Origin: Thuidium tamariscinum
Taxonomy: Eukaryota > Streptophyta > Bryopsida > Hypnales > Thuidiaceae
Assembly (NCBI GenBank): GCA_947034885.2
Contig: OZ019759.1
Location: 3,102,501-3,166,500, forward strand
Length of the DNA stretch: 64,000 bases
Reading direction: 5' to 3'
Of the stretch, positions 37,191 to 48,472 are shown one piece after another (positions within the stretch are counted from its first letter, which is position 1; every line of letters begins with the position of its first letter). The notes beneath the pieces are model-generated. The model was not told where the DNA came from, made no database searches, and saw only the letters and a list, made by a program, of their open reading frames with translations. Position numbers and translations under genes: made by a program.

Positions 37191-39575
37191 ATGGGAGGGG
37201 GGAGGACACAATGGGAACCCTGGTACAGGCTACAAGAGGATGGGAAAGTGGAATGCAAGTTCTGCAAAACGAAGAGTAGTTACCGCAAGGATCGCTTGCT
37301 TTTCCACTTGGGTTATACACGAAATGACACCCTCCCCGGAGTGAGAATGTGCAACAAGGCTAGTGCAGCAGTGAAGGCTATGTTTTTCAATTGTGGGGGG
37401 AATGTTCCTACGGTCTCCGAAGACGAAGAGGAACATGATGTGGAAGTGACATCACCGTCATCGAATCCAACGAGGGTGGTACGTGATCAAGAATTACCCA
37501 ATGCTTCAATCTCAATTAGTGGAGGGGGAGGAAATACTTTGGGCCAAAATTCTCAAGTTCGATCATCAGAGGCGCCTGTCCCTTCTTCGACCCATAGTCG
37601 ACCGCTGAGGCAATTATCCGTACAAGAAGGGATGGACACATCCAAAAAGCAAGTACTAGACAAGAAGTGGGCAAAGTTTTTCTACGAAGCAAATATCCCA
37701 TTCAATGTGGTGAGACACCCCGCTTTTGTGGATGCCGTGAAATCAACCTCCGAGTCCAGAGTTCTTTACAAACCTCCACCTTACAATGCCATACGTACGA
37801 AGCTCATGACATCAACAAAGGAGGAAGTGGCTGCACTGGTAGCGGAGAAGACAAAGGGGCCTATCCACAAGTACGGTGTCACTATATGTTCTGACGGATG
37901 GGACAATGTCAGCCATCGGCCATTGATCAATGTAATGTTGTCGTGCACGAGTGGAGAAGTATTTTTGGGATCGGTGGACACTACAGGCGAAAGCAAAGAC
38001 GCTATTTATGTGGCTAATCGCATGATCGATTACATTGACGCGGTGGGGGGACAGAATGTGGTGCAAGTTTGTACGGACAATGCGCCAAACATGCGTTTGG
38101 CTGGTACTCAAATTACTCGCGAATTCCCTCACCTATATTTCCAAGGTTGTTCCGCGCATGCACTTGACCTTCTACTTGAAGATTGGGGCAAGCAACTTTG
38201 GGTGGTCAAAATGGTGAAGAAAGCAAAATCAATCGTGAAATTCATTCGCACGCATCACATGCCACTCGCCATTTTCCGACGACATTCTCCTAACCTCATG
38301 TTGAAGAATCCCATTGAGACACGTTTTGCGACCATGTTCCTCATGATCGAGCGTTTGGCCGAGGTCAAGGAAGCCGTGGAATCTACAGTCCATGATCCGC
38401 AGTGGAACGAATATGTGAGGTCCTCGAACGCTGCAATACACAATAAGGCAGAAAAGGTTCGACGTAGGGTTCGAAAGGACGAGTTCTGGAGGAGGTGTCT
38501 CAACTTTGTGCATATGGTAGAGCCTGTGTTGGTGGCTCTTCGAGAGTTTGATGGAAAACATCCGGTCATGGGCAAAGCATGGATCGTGATGAAGAAGCTA
38601 GAAAAGCATGTTTTGGCTTTGAGGAATCGACCATTTTCATTGGAGGCAAATTATGCGGACCGTGCTGAATACGCGTTTTACGAACGATGGGATTTGATGA
38701 AGACTGATTTGCACTACGCAGCTGCCCTGCTCAATCCATTCCTCCTTGATGAAATTATACTAATAGACGATAACGAGGCAAAGGAGGCCATTCTTAGAGT
38801 ACTACGCAAATTGGCAGTTGGAGGGTTGGGATATGCAGCCGCTTTGTTTGAGTACCAATCCTTTCGAGACCGCCGAGGCATGTTCGCTGGACTTCCCGAT
38901 GTGAATACTTTGAATTTGGAGCCGCATGAATGGTGGGATCTTCTCGGAGCCGCTGCTCATACGCTTGCACCTATTGCAAGAAGGATCCTCGCACAAGTAT
39001 GTTCCGCATCATCATGCGAATGCAATTGGAGCATGTATTCATTTGTCCACAGCAAGTCTCGCAATAGATTGACATCTGAGCGCGCGGAGGAATTGGTTTA
39101 CATTTATACCAATTCGAGGACTCTCAGGGAAAGGGGTGCGGCGGATGCAGCACGATGGTACACTGAGAACATGTTGTCCGAAGATTCCATGACAACTGAA
39201 TCAGATGGCTTGGATCGTGGTTCAGTTATGTCAGACGCTAACAACGATGACTCAGACGACAGTTCCAATGGCGATGATGATCCACCATTTCGGCCTTTGG
39301 GTGAAAGGCAAGAAAGGGGTCCCCTAATTGACGAGTCCGTATTTGACTTTGATGGCGCGGATAATGATGGAAATGACCACGGGGGAGATGAGGATGGAAA
39401 TGACAACGGGGGAAATGATGGCAGTCCGTCATGGATGCCACGTACATCGATTGCGAGGTCAAGTGGTGGAAATCAAAACGAAGGGGTTGAAGCCCCACCT
39501 TCGCCGGTTATAGGGCCGATTGAAGAAGAAATGCGTACCCGGAGACATGAACATGTCGTTGTGGTAGAAAGATAA
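37191..39575 (+). CDS. hAT-family transposase (BED-like finger, DUF659, hAT dimerisation region)
   Basis: Starts at the first good ATG after the leader intron (MGGGRTQWEPWYRLQ). Order: BED-like zinc finger (VECKFCKTKSSYRKDRLLFH), serine-rich linker, and DUF659-like region (KKWAKFFYEANIPFNVVRHP, YKPPPYNAIRT). The RNase H-like core has the first Asp in ICSDGWDN (nt about 37,893) and the second in CTDNAPNM (about 38,076), followed by CSAHALDL. The C-terminal dimerisation region has Glu in SCECNWS and FVHSKSRNRLTSERAEELVY (about 39,015-39,110). All three acidic positions and the RNRL motif are present and the frame is open throughout, so it may be functional. It moves the element by cut and paste in the nucleus. 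A single TAA separates it from an in-frame extension. Confidence 0.93.
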   Translation: MGGGRTQWEPWYRLQEDGKVECKFCKTKSSYRKDRLLFHLGYTRNDTLPGVRMCNKASAAVKAMFFNCGGNVPTVSEDEEEHDVEVTSPSSNPTRVVRDQELPNASISISGGGGNTLGQNSQVRSSEAPVPSSTHSRPLRQLSVQEGMDTSKKQVLDKKWAKFFYEANIPFNVVRHPAFVDAVKSTSESRVLYKPPPYNAIRTKLMTSTKEEVAALVAEKTKGPIHKYGVTICSDGWDNVSHRPLINVMLSCTSGEVFLGSVDTTGESKDAIYVANRMIDYIDAVGGQNVVQVCTDNAPNMRLAGTQITREFPHLYFQGCSAHALDLLLEDWGKQLWVVKMVKKAKSIVKFIRTHHMPLAIFRRHSPNLMLKNPIETRFATMFLMIERLAEVKEAVESTVHDPQWNEYVRSSNAAIHNKAEKVRRRVRKDEFWRRCLNFVHMVEPVLVALREFDGKHPVMGKAWIVMKKLEKHVLALRNRPFSLEANYADRAEYAFYERWDLMKTDLHYAAALLNPFLLDEIILIDDNEAKEAILRVLRKLAVGGLGYAAALFEYQSFRDRRGMFAGLPDVNTLNLEPHEWWDLLGAAAHTLAPIARRILAQVCSASSCECNWSMYSFVHSKSRNRLTSERAEELVYIYTNSRTLRERGAADAARWYTENMLSEDSMTTESDGLDRGSVMSDANNDDSDDSSNGDDDPPFRPLGERQERGPLIDESVFDFDGADNDGNDHGGDEDGNDNGGNDGSPSWMPRTSIARSSGGNQNEGVEAPPSPVIGPIEEEMRTRRHEHVVVVER

Positions 39576-40325
39576 GGCGAAGATGAGGTCGTTGCCACAG
39601 ATCCCCGAGTGGCGCGGAACACTCGTAGCCACAGATCCCCCATTGGTGTCGAGATAGACTTTCGCACATTGCTTCGAGACACGATCGGCGTGCGACCACA
39701 AGCGCCTAGCTTGGATGATCCACCCGTCCAAATTTCAGCACGGCCTTCATCTTCTAGAGTCCGCCCCAACCAAGAAACTCCATCAGTCGGTACACGATTG
39801 GCCGGTCTCTTCCCAACTCTAAATATGACCGAGCGAAGGAATGCACCTCCATCCTCAGAACAACCCGTTGCACCGCCTACACGCACTACTAATCGACGCC
39901 CGCGGCCACGTGAAGAAAGCCCTACCAATGAACGAGTGAGTAGAAGAACACGTAGAAGGCTAAGAAGGGAAGAAGCGGCAAGTATACCATTTCTCCGCGA
40001 AGGTCTTCTCCCTGGACCGACGGGGCCCAGTGTGGATACCGCTGGAGATGGAGTAGGAGGGCGAACAATCCGCAGATTGGCTTCTATAGTAGGTGAAGGC
40101 TCAGACAGCCCTGACAACTCACCAAGCGAAGTCGGTAGGGCAACGTCCAATCATGATGATGAATCCATGGGTCCTAGTATAGGTGAAGATGGTGAAGTTC
40201 CGGGAGATAGTGATTATAGAGGGACTCGTAGAGGTCCTCCACCTGCACCTCAAGACAATCAAGCAACCACGCGAGAGGCTGCTGCAAGGAGCATGGCTCC
40301 TAATCGTACACGTGCAAGACGTTGA
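39576..40325 (+). other. In-frame C-terminal extension after the transposase stop
   Basis: After the TAA at 39,573-39,575 the same frame stays open for 249 codons, to a TGA at 40,323. It encodes a disordered, arginine/proline/serine-rich segment with basic clusters (SRRTRRRLRRE). It has no good ATG near its 5' end. Either a recent nonsense change shortened a longer transposase or some read-through occurs; the acidic, serine-rich character continues smoothly across the stop. A separate gene is less likely. Confidence 0.6.
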
Positions 40326-40706
40326 GAGCATCTAGGGAAAAAAATGTCTCCATGTCATCTTATGTAATATTGTGTAAGGCTGAATACCTTGCATGTGAAA
40401 TTCGGCATTAATTATAAATACTACACATGCTTCCTGTGCTCATGTAGGGCGCATGGGTAGAAATTTTTTATCTTCACATGTCACAAATTCTACAACGCAA
40501 CAACGGATCCATTTATGGATATTTGTCCCAAGAAATGGAAATATTTGCTTTGTCGTTTGCCATGTGTTCTATACTCTTAAATTTGGATTCATTCTTCGAA
40601 GCTGGTTACCTACATGCTTGGATATTTTGAGATCATTATGAATTTTGCCATGTACAAGAAAACAAATGTAATCTGGAATATGGAGAAAATGATTGAAAGT
40701 ACTGAA
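40326..40706. other. 3' region of the transposase gene
   Basis: AT-rich DNA after the coding frame. No gene was seen; probably the 3' untranslated region. Confidence 0.45.
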
Positions 40707-40710
40707 TTAA

Positions 40711-41629
40711 CCCCTAAAGGACCAAGAGTCCCCTCGGGGAACTTTAAGAATTAGGACAAGTACTTGTGACTTCAATTTTTAATGAATTTTATTGAAATTT
40801 TCACATAAGATAAAAAAACTGATTAGCTCCGTAGAAATATTCATTTTTTTTCAATTGGTGACCGGGAGCAAAAGTTATGCCATCATAAACATTATTTTTA
40901 TGTTGCCGGGCAGAAAAAAAATCTACAGAAACTTCAAAATTAAAAAAATAATTTTTTTTTCTTATAGATTATATTTTTGTCTACAAGTAAAGCTTTGATT
41001 CATTCCATTTGGATTAGTAATGTGAAAGTTATGAACAATCTTGTTTTTCGGGCAATCTAAGCATCTTCTTGAAAAAATAACTTCTAGGATTCATTTGTGA
41101 ATGCAATTTCCACAATTTAAAAAAAAAAATTGTTGGACAAGGTTGATTTTGTTTTCTAGAACAATCTCACCATTGGGATTATTGTGTTTCAATTCCATCT
41201 ATGAGATATTTGCAATTTAGTTTTTCTTTCAATCTTGGACCTACATCTACTTGACAATTTTTTAAAGAATGACAAAAAGTCTTTATTTTGTGAATTTTTT
41301 TTCCTAAGCTCTTAGCTCAATTTCTCATTAAAAAAATTTTAATTCAAGGTCTGTAGTGCAAAAAGATTACATAAATGGAGGACAAAGTCATTTGAAGTTG
41401 CAAACTAGTGTTTAAGAAAACTTTGTTTTCCAACTTTGAATGCTCATATCTTCCTATCTATACGGTCAAACTTCATGAAATTTTCACCACATCATCTTAG
41501 TTAAGTAAAGTTCAAGATCCTATGGTTAGATTCTAAAAATTTAGTTTTTTTGTTTTTCATGGATGAATGGAACAAAAATGGCAGTTTTGAGTGGTTTTGG
41601 GTTGAAAAACGGCCGTGGTCCTTTAGGGG
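40711..41629. mobile_element. piggyBac-like MITE, 919 bp
   Basis: The perfect inverted ends CCCCTAAAGGACCA and TGGTCCTTTAGGGG are flanked on both sides by TTAA (40,707-40,710 and 41,630-41,633), the target site used by the piggyBac superfamily. The interior is AT-rich with no coding region. It sits between the transposase and kinase genes of the hAT element and so inserted into that lineage later. Confidence 0.85.
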
Positions 41630-41845
41630 TTAACATGGCATTCAGTCCAAAATTTACGAAGGGACAGAACTACTCACAAATCCACTCACCGGAATCATAC
41701 TCGAATGGAACAAAAAGATTTACATATATTTATTTCAAAAAGGAGTTAGTACAAAATTCAGTGACGCAAAGTTCGTGGACTATACTGTGGTAAAAGCAAG
41801 TACTAAGGTACGTCTACGATTACATTGCCACTAAAATACTATTCT

Positions 41846-43507
41846 CTAATCTTCATTCCTTGCTTGTTCTTGTAGAAGTGCTTGCTCCTTGCGGGCCTCG
41901 CGGTAGCAATCAACGGGTGGAGTCCAAAATAAGGGGGCGCCACTAATTCGTCCCACGGCGTACGTTACCGTGCGTCGTTGTAGTGGGTCCTCTTTGCACA
42001 ATTCGCCCAATGTGGCTTGAAATGTACCAAACGCTGTATGGTCGGGAAGCATTTCCGTATTTTCGCGGTCTTTCTTCCATATCTTCTCCGCAAGCTTCCC
42101 AACAGCATATCCGTCTGTATGTATACTAACACACGGTGCCCCATCTGCACGAGTGGGGGATACCGAAGTGCCCGCCTCTCCAGGAACATACATCAATTCA
42201 GGGGCCACCCACCAACGTTTCTGACGTGTAGCCCGCATTTGGCTTGCACATTGAAACTGGTACAAAGAATGGGTTTCTTCATTGATACGACTAGCCATTC
42301 CCCAATCACATAGCCCAATCCACACTGTTCGCCCATCATCATTCGGAAAATGCAACATGATGTTTTCTGGCGTGATGTCGTTGTGGAGCACCAAAGATTG
42401 TTGCACCGCATCCACGATGCAAATTAACGCCCATGCAAGCTCGGTGCGGTTTCTACGATAAGCCAAGAGTCTTTTGGCTTCTTGCATCGTCTGTGGAGTT
42501 GCATGGTAGGCAAGCTCCCCGATCTCAGCATAATCTCGGTTTTTTTGGTCCAATGCGAACATGGCTCCCAATGTTCCTCCATTCCACCATTGAGAATAAC
42601 ACTCCATGGTCATGTCATTTATAGCAAAAAATTTTATGACCCCTGGATGATTACATGGACAAACCAAAGCCTCGATGGACAACTTCTCCCGCGACTTCTT
42701 CAATTGATCCACATATAGGGCTGTCTTGCCCGCCAATTCCATCATGGGGGGAATGTGCCTTGAATTTTGGAGGCTCACTTTACGCACCCTCCCGTGCCCC
42801 CCTTGTTTGTTGTGGCCTGACAATGGAACCACCACCACTCCTCGTTCAAGAAATACCACTCCTCCCGCACCCGCTTGGCCTAGGGACAAGCTTTGGCTCT
42901 GCTGAAACCATGGGGCAGAGCGGATATTGCTGGAAGACAGCGCTCGCATTGCGTCATGCCACCAATACACCTTTTTGTGCAACAAATGCAATGCTTGTTG
43001 CTTCGGCGCTACATCTCGTTTGAAGCCCTTTACCGATGCGGCGACTTGGGCGATGTTGAAAACACAAGTTTGCACTTGTTCGTCAAGCCAACGACGGAAG
43101 TGTTCCTTTGTGCGATCTTCAAGCCACTCATCCTCGCCCATTGTTGTCCAAAACATGTGGGTGAATTTTTTTTTAATTGTCTCCACCCCTTGCAATCCAC
43201 GCGAGACGTAGGTCGTATTCAATTGAGCAATCGTATATTGCTCCAAAAAATCCAATGCTACTTCCTGCACTTTCCTGGTCGCAACCTTCCTTGGCCAGTC
43301 GTCTGTATTCGTAGCCTTGTGCCTCCGCCTGCTCTTTTTTTTCTTGGCCCCCGAAGATTCTCCTCCAGCCGCACCACCGACCCCTTCTCCGGCCAATACT
43401 GCCTCTGATACGCAGTCAATGGATTCTGGAGACTGCTCACCAACAGGATCTCCGATGCCTGAAAACCACTCATCAACCTTGCGCTTCGACGCACCTCGCC
43501 CGTCCAT
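41846..43507 (-). CDS. Atypical protein kinase-like cargo of the hAT element
   Basis: Uninterrupted 553-codon frame starting at an ATG about 200 bp downstream of its TATA box. The N-terminus is basic (AKKKKSRRRHK, residues 54-64, a likely nuclear signal), followed by a helical region of about 150 residues. The kinase-like part begins near residue 225: glycine loop GGHGRV (236-241), catalytic loop LHNDITPENIML (HND 375-377 with Thr in place of the usual Lys; Asn 382 kept), DWG (401-403) in place of DFG, WWVAPELMY (APE 435-437) and HTDGYAVGKLAEKIW (helix F-like). The catalytic Asp and metal-binding Asp are present, but HRD and DFG are altered and I could not place the beta-3 lysine with certainty. 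It may be an active divergent kinase or a pseudokinase. Its partner is unknown; the element's own transposase is a reasonable guess. Confidence 0.8.
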   Translation of the reverse strand: MDGRGASKRKVDEWFSGIGDPVGEQSPESIDCVSEAVLAGEGVGGAAGGESSGAKKKKSRRRHKATNTDDWPRKVATRKVQEVALDFLEQYTIAQLNTTYVSRGLQGVETIKKKFTHMFWTTMGEDEWLEDRTKEHFRRWLDEQVQTCVFNIAQVAASVKGFKRDVAPKQQALHLLHKKVYWWHDAMRALSSSNIRSAPWFQQSQSLSLGQAGAGGVVFLERGVVVVPLSGHNKQGGHGRVRKVSLQNSRHIPPMMELAGKTALYVDQLKKSREKLSIEALVCPCNHPGVIKFFAINDMTMECYSQWWNGGTLGAMFALDQKNRDYAEIGELAYHATPQTMQEAKRLLAYRRNRTELAWALICIVDAVQQSLVLHNDITPENIMLHFPNDDGRTVWIGLCDWGMASRINEETHSLYQFQCASQMRATRQKRWWVAPELMYVPGEAGTSVSPTRADGAPCVSIHTDGYAVGKLAEKIWKKDRENTEMLPDHTAFGTFQATLGELCKEDPLQRRTVTYAVGRISGAPLFWTPPVDCYREARKEQALLQEQARNED

Positions 43508-43702
43508 TCTGAAAAAAAATATGCGATGGTAAAACCAAGGAATTAGGGTTCAGTACTCACAAATGTGAAAACTATCCCCCCTTCCTCAGCCGAGCCTCCT
43601 CGCAAGCACCCGCGCTCCCAAGCAAGGACTGCAACCAATCCAGGGCAAGAGAGCACCGTCAGAGCAGGAGAGACTCGTGCAGAGTGGGGGACCTGGCCCA
43701 CC

Positions 43703-43709
43703 TTATATA
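43703..43709 (-). promoter_or_regulatory. TATA box of the kinase gene
   Basis: On the minus strand CTATATAAGG lies about 195 bp before the ATG and directly downstream of GC-rich array 2, the same layout as for the transposase gene. Confidence 0.65.
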
Positions 43710-43719
43710 GTCGTTGGCG

Positions 43720-44165
43720 AGCCGTCGCATGGACGGCCGATTCGTCCAAGGAACTCGAAAGCCGTCGAGGGGTGTCGGGAACTCCGAGACCGTCGAGGGG
43801 ATGCGTTGAAGCCGTCGAGGGGAATGTCGAGGACGATGAGGCCGTCGACGGGACGCACCCATCCGTCCCGGGAATTTCGAAGCCGTCGTGGGGACCGTCG
43901 AGGAACTGCGAGACCGTCGAGGGGACGCGCTCGCCGTCCTCAGAATTGGGAAGCCGTCGAGGGGAATGTCGAGGACGATGAGGCCGTCGACGGGACGCAC
44001 CCATCCGTCCCGGGAATTTCGAAGCCGTCCAGGAAACCGTCGAGGAACTGCGAGACCGTCGACAGGACGCACAAGCTGTCCTGGGAATTCGGGGGTCCGT
44101 CGTGGAACGAGGCCGTCCACGCGACCCCACAGGGCGTCCCGGGAATTCTGAACCATTAAGGGGAT
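43720..44165. repeat. GC-rich repeat array 2 (upstream of kinase)
   Basis: CCGTCGAGG/GGCCGTC words with a larger direct repeat of about 141 bp (the phrase GACGATGAGGCCGTCGACGG at about 43,832 and 43,973). Long open frames appear on both strands, but they only read the repeat and I do not accept them as genes. Confidence 0.88.
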
Positions 44166-44341
44166 CGTCGGGGAAGCACAGGGCGGTGAAGATGCCAGCG
44201 AAGACTTAATGGCAAGCCTCGTGCAACTGAAATTCCTCTACAAGGTAATAAGGTAACAGGCCAGAAACCGCCCATCTAAGGGCTGACACTGAATTTTGAG
44301 AAGGTCAAAAACCCAGCCTAAAGCCCTTGCCCAACCGAAGG

Positions 44342-44376
44342 TTTTAGGATTTAGGGTTTAGGGTTTAGGGTTTAAG
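44342..44376 (+). repeat. Short interstitial telomere-type repeat (TTTAGGG)
   Basis: About four units of TTTAGGG, three perfect, lie just beyond array 2. This is the plant-type telomere unit; it also occurs as the telo-box in plant promoters. Confidence 0.8.
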
Positions 44377-44379
44377 TTC

Positions 44380-47300
44380 CTTTTTACTTTTGCGTAAATG
44401 AGGGTAAAATGTCTAGTTTAGTAATTTAATAACTTAAGAAGTGCATTATAATTTGTATTCGGTAATTGATCTTTCTTTTCCTAGCGTCAATCTAATTTTG
44501 CAAATTTTGAAGTAATTAAAAGAAATAACATGAAATGATTAAACTTATTGGTTCTAGTCTAAACACATACCTCTTCGGTTGATGCGTATCCGTTCTCAGT
44601 TGTGTCGTCAAAAAGCTCTACTTCCTCCCTTTCCATCTAATTTCATTCTCCCCCGTAAATTTAGGAAATAGGAGCTAATTTTAATAATTTAATCCGGCTT
44701 AATTAGCATTTGCTATTTGATGGTCACACTATAACTCCTTGAGGAACTTAAATCATTTCCGTACAATGACTTTGCCTAAATCTAATTCAAGCGTACATAC
44801 ATCTATTTTACAAAATGGGGTCACATAAAATGCCTAATTGAATTCTTCAACCCAATTATATTGTTGTAACTTACTAGGAATCTAGGATGTTTTTTGGTAT
44901 GAAAGATGTGCATATGGATGTTTCCTACATATCTCCTCTTTGCAAATTAATGCTAATTCATCACCAATGTTTTATAATCAATTATCATGCTAAACCATGA
45001 GTTTTGAATGAAACAATTCACCAAATACTGAATTTGACTTATGTGAAATCCACATTTGGTATGCTTGATTATATTATGCAAAATTTGTTTCAATGGCAGA
45101 ATTGGATGATCCTAAACTTGTTGGTGGGTAGTGTGTAATGTACACGGCTAAAATTTTACATTGCCTTCCAGTGCTTCATCTCATATCGAGAATGGCTGAA
45201 GTGATGGACCCTAAATTTTAGAAGTTGCCCTACGGATATGTAGGGATTTAAACTTCTCAATTTTAAATTCGGGAGCCATCCGACTAGGCATGTATTTTTT
45301 AGGAAATTAGATTAGTACTACATGTACATATTAGTATATTACTATATTGCATAATATTCTGGTCATGTAGTCATGTACTCTACTTATGAGTTATGAAACT
45401 ATGAGTTATGAAAGTATAAGTGAATGGCGAGCACTAATTAGGAGTTTAGGACGGGGGCACTGGCAAGCAAGACTCCGTTAGTGGGCACCAACCAATTTTC
45501 AGAATTCAGACTCTTCTGCGGAACCCTAAACCGCTCTAATCCTCTCTTTGCCGAAGTGTATGATAAACCCTAGAAGAAAGAGTTAGAATTCCGCAAGTGT
45601 GTTAATGGTTTGAACCAAAAATACACGTCAAAGGGTTAAAAAAGTTACCCCAAAAAAATATAGAAAGGGTTTGGAAAGAAATTGTCGAGCCCTGTTCGAA
45701 TAAAAAAAATGTGGAAATGGGTTGGAAAAAAATGTGTTAATGGTTCAATTAAAAAAAATAGGGAAAAGGTTTGAATCCCCAAAATGGAAGTGGTGTGAAT
45801 AAAGCAAAACGTTAATGGTTTCGGGTGTTGGGCAAAAATATATAGAAGGGATTTGGACCAAAAAATGGGTTAATGGATCGACTAAAAAAATATGGAAATG
45901 ATTCGGTTTGGAAAAAAATGTGGAAATGGTTTGAATAAAAAAAATGGGAATGGTTTGAATAAAAAAAATGGGAAAGGTTTGAATAAAAAAAATGGGAATG
46001 GTTTGAATAATAGACTTGGGGGTTCACCCCCTTTATCTTTTGGTAACCACGTGCGATAATGGGGTATTTAATGGGGGGGTATTTATGTCCTTCTCATGTT
46101 TTTTTCCCTCCCTATTAGTAGAATAAAGCTACCGGAGTGTATTTTAGAGTACCCTATTTTCTTTTGTAAATTCTTTGAAGGACTATTTTTGAACACCCTA
46201 TTTTTTTTCTACATTTCATAATTACAAAATATTGAGAAGATCAAAAACATTGTATACAAGGAAACGTGTGAGCTTCAAGGATTTTGATGAACTAAGAACA
46301 TGGTGAAACGCACAGCATATGTTATCTATATGCCACTAAAGAGTTTGAAAATCAAAAATCAAAGCTACAACTATTTATATTTCACCATTTATAAGAAAAC
46401 AAAGCACACAATAGAGAAATTAAACTATAGTATACAATCCTAATTAATGCAATATTTAAAACCAATTTAAAGGCACAAGAGCATATTCACATTCATTTAT
46501 ATAATAAGGAAAACTTAGGGAATTTAATAAGCCGATTGTGTTTAAAAACACAAGTATCAGTAAGTCTGCAAATCCATTCTAACATTTAAAATGAAGAAGT
46601 TCAAGGACCTCTTGCTCTCAAATCAACTATTATGGTAGGAAGCTCACACGGAGGTTAATAAACTATGCAGGCTTTTTTATCTGCTTAATAGGACTATAGG
46701 AGGGTCTGAAATCTGAATTGGAAAGCTCATTGTGAAGAAACTAATTGTGGATTATATTGAAGCATGCTAAGATTTGATTTTTACTATATGAATGGATGGT
46801 TTTAGAGTTACAATGGATTCAATCGTAACTAAGTGTACTTATAGGTGTCTACTAATTTTATTCAAAATAAAAAATGGTTGTTAAACTACCTTCTTTCAAA
46901 TGTGAAATTGTTTTGAAATAATGATTAATTGAAGAATTCATTTCAGATTTTGAAAGGGACACATTTAGAAACCATTTCAAACCATTTTTTACATGTTGCA
47001 TTACTAGTTTATTCACCAAACCAGATTCTTTTAGAAACTGTGCATGTATAGATTTTCAAGGCTTACTGATCACAAATAGGGTCCTATGACAAATTGTGTT
47101 TGAAAATTAATAATTAATTCAATTTTTCTTCCAAAAAATATGAAACAACTTGTATTAGATTCCTCATCTATTTCTCCTTGACTGAAAAATAAACTAAAAA
47201 TATTTTCATCTAAAGACATACACGAAAAAGGCAAATCAACTCTTAATTTAAATAAGTGCAATCTTTGCCTCCTACCATGCATACATGGCTAACACACTTG

Positions 47301-47620
47301 TCACAATCATGAATCCCAAAAAAATTTAAAAAGAAATACAAGATCTGAATGAGTCACACACTTGTCACAACCATGAATGAATCCCAAATTTTTTTAAAAA
47401 GAAATGCAAGCTGTGAATGTTAACTCACTGAGCTCCAATAAAAATTACAGTATACAGGTACTGCATTGGCAATCTTCACCAGTTCACCCACATTAAAATT
47501 CTGCTGTCTTACAGCTTATTGCATCTCAACTGCCTAAATGAATACCAATTGCGTAATTGGATCTTGGCTGTCTAATTGGATTCCACCTACCTAATTGAAA
47601 TTCAGTATATATTAGGCCCA
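44380..47620. other. AT-rich spacer of the hAT element, no gene recognised
   Basis: Contains a degenerate minisatellite at about 45,600-46,020 with units such as AAAAAAATGGGAATGGTTTG. Its reverse complement resembles the larger array at 51,400-52,640. No coding region, RNA gene or transposon end was recognised in the remainder. Confidence 0.55.
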
Positions 47621-47624
47621 CCTA

Positions 47625-48420
47625 TTGGGCCCGTCCAGGACCTGGGCAGGCCGTCACGGAGACGGAGAGCGTCCAGAAAACCGTCCAGGAAGACGGGCCC
47701 GTCCAGGACCAGGGCAGGCCGTCACGGGGACGGAGGGCGTCCCTAAAACCGTCCAGGAAGACGGGCCTGTCGAGGACGGCCAGGGAGGACTGACCCCTCT
47801 ATTGCCCCTTTTTTACCCTTGTAGAAAACCCTGGAATTTCTTTTATTTTTCACACAAATTCTTTTTTGCAAATTCTGAATTCTTATTTGGAATCAGAGAC
47901 CTCGATTTAGCTAGGGGACGTGTTGAAATCTAAAATTTAATCGGCACAAATTAGGGGGGAATTTTTTACATTTACCCTCTGGAGGGGCAATAGAGGGGTC
48001 AGTCCTCCCTGGCCGTCGAGGCCCTGGGCAGGCCGTCACGGGGACGGAGGGCGTCCAGAAAACCGTCCAGCAACACGGGCCCGTCCAGGACCTGGGCAGG
48101 CCGTCCGCAACGAATTTGGCTGCGGGCCGGAGCGTCGACCTGTCCGGGCAGGCTGTCCACAGCGGAACAGTGGCCGTCCAAGACCACGGGCAGGCCGTCA
48201 CGAAGAGCCATTTTTGGCCATCGAATTTGCAATTCGGCGGAGTAATTATGGATTTTCGAACTCATGAGTGTTTTCGAACTCGTTGACGGCGCCGGACCTG
48301 TGGACGGCCTCTGTGACGTCATCCCGAAGCTGTCGACGGCCTCCCGAACCTCCGTCGACGCTCCTTGGACGCCCCAGCCGTCGATGGCCGTCCGCATCAA
48401 CGGCTCCAGGTGGTGCATGG
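47625..48420. repeat. GC-rich repeat array 3 (upstream of RING gene), split by a foldback
   Basis: Units of about 70 bp (CCGTCCAGGACCTGGGCAGG, then CGTCACGG and AAAACCGTCCAG) occur at 47,625-47,790 and continue at 48,010-48,420. The two halves are separated by an AT-rich loop between perfect 32-bp inverted arms. Array 3 precedes the TATA box of the RING gene. Confidence 0.85.
47778..48014. repeat. Foldback with perfect 32-bp inverted arms
   Basis: The arm at 47,778-47,809 (starting GGCCAGGGAGGACTGACCCC) is the exact reverse complement of 47,983-48,014, with a 173-bp AT-rich loop between. It could be an inserted small element or a rearranged array junction. Confidence 0.85.
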
Positions 48421-48472
48421 CGATGTGATTAGACACAAATTAACACTCCTAACGAGGCTTGGTAATGGGGAG

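Noticed and set aside
43543-44159. Several long open frames on both strands
   Set aside because: Same reason: GC-rich array 2 upstream of the kinase, with internal direct repeats and no domain.
47625-48420. CRISPR-like array
   Set aside because: The repeats are diverged, adjacent and without unique spacers of constant length, and the setting is a eukaryotic transposon.
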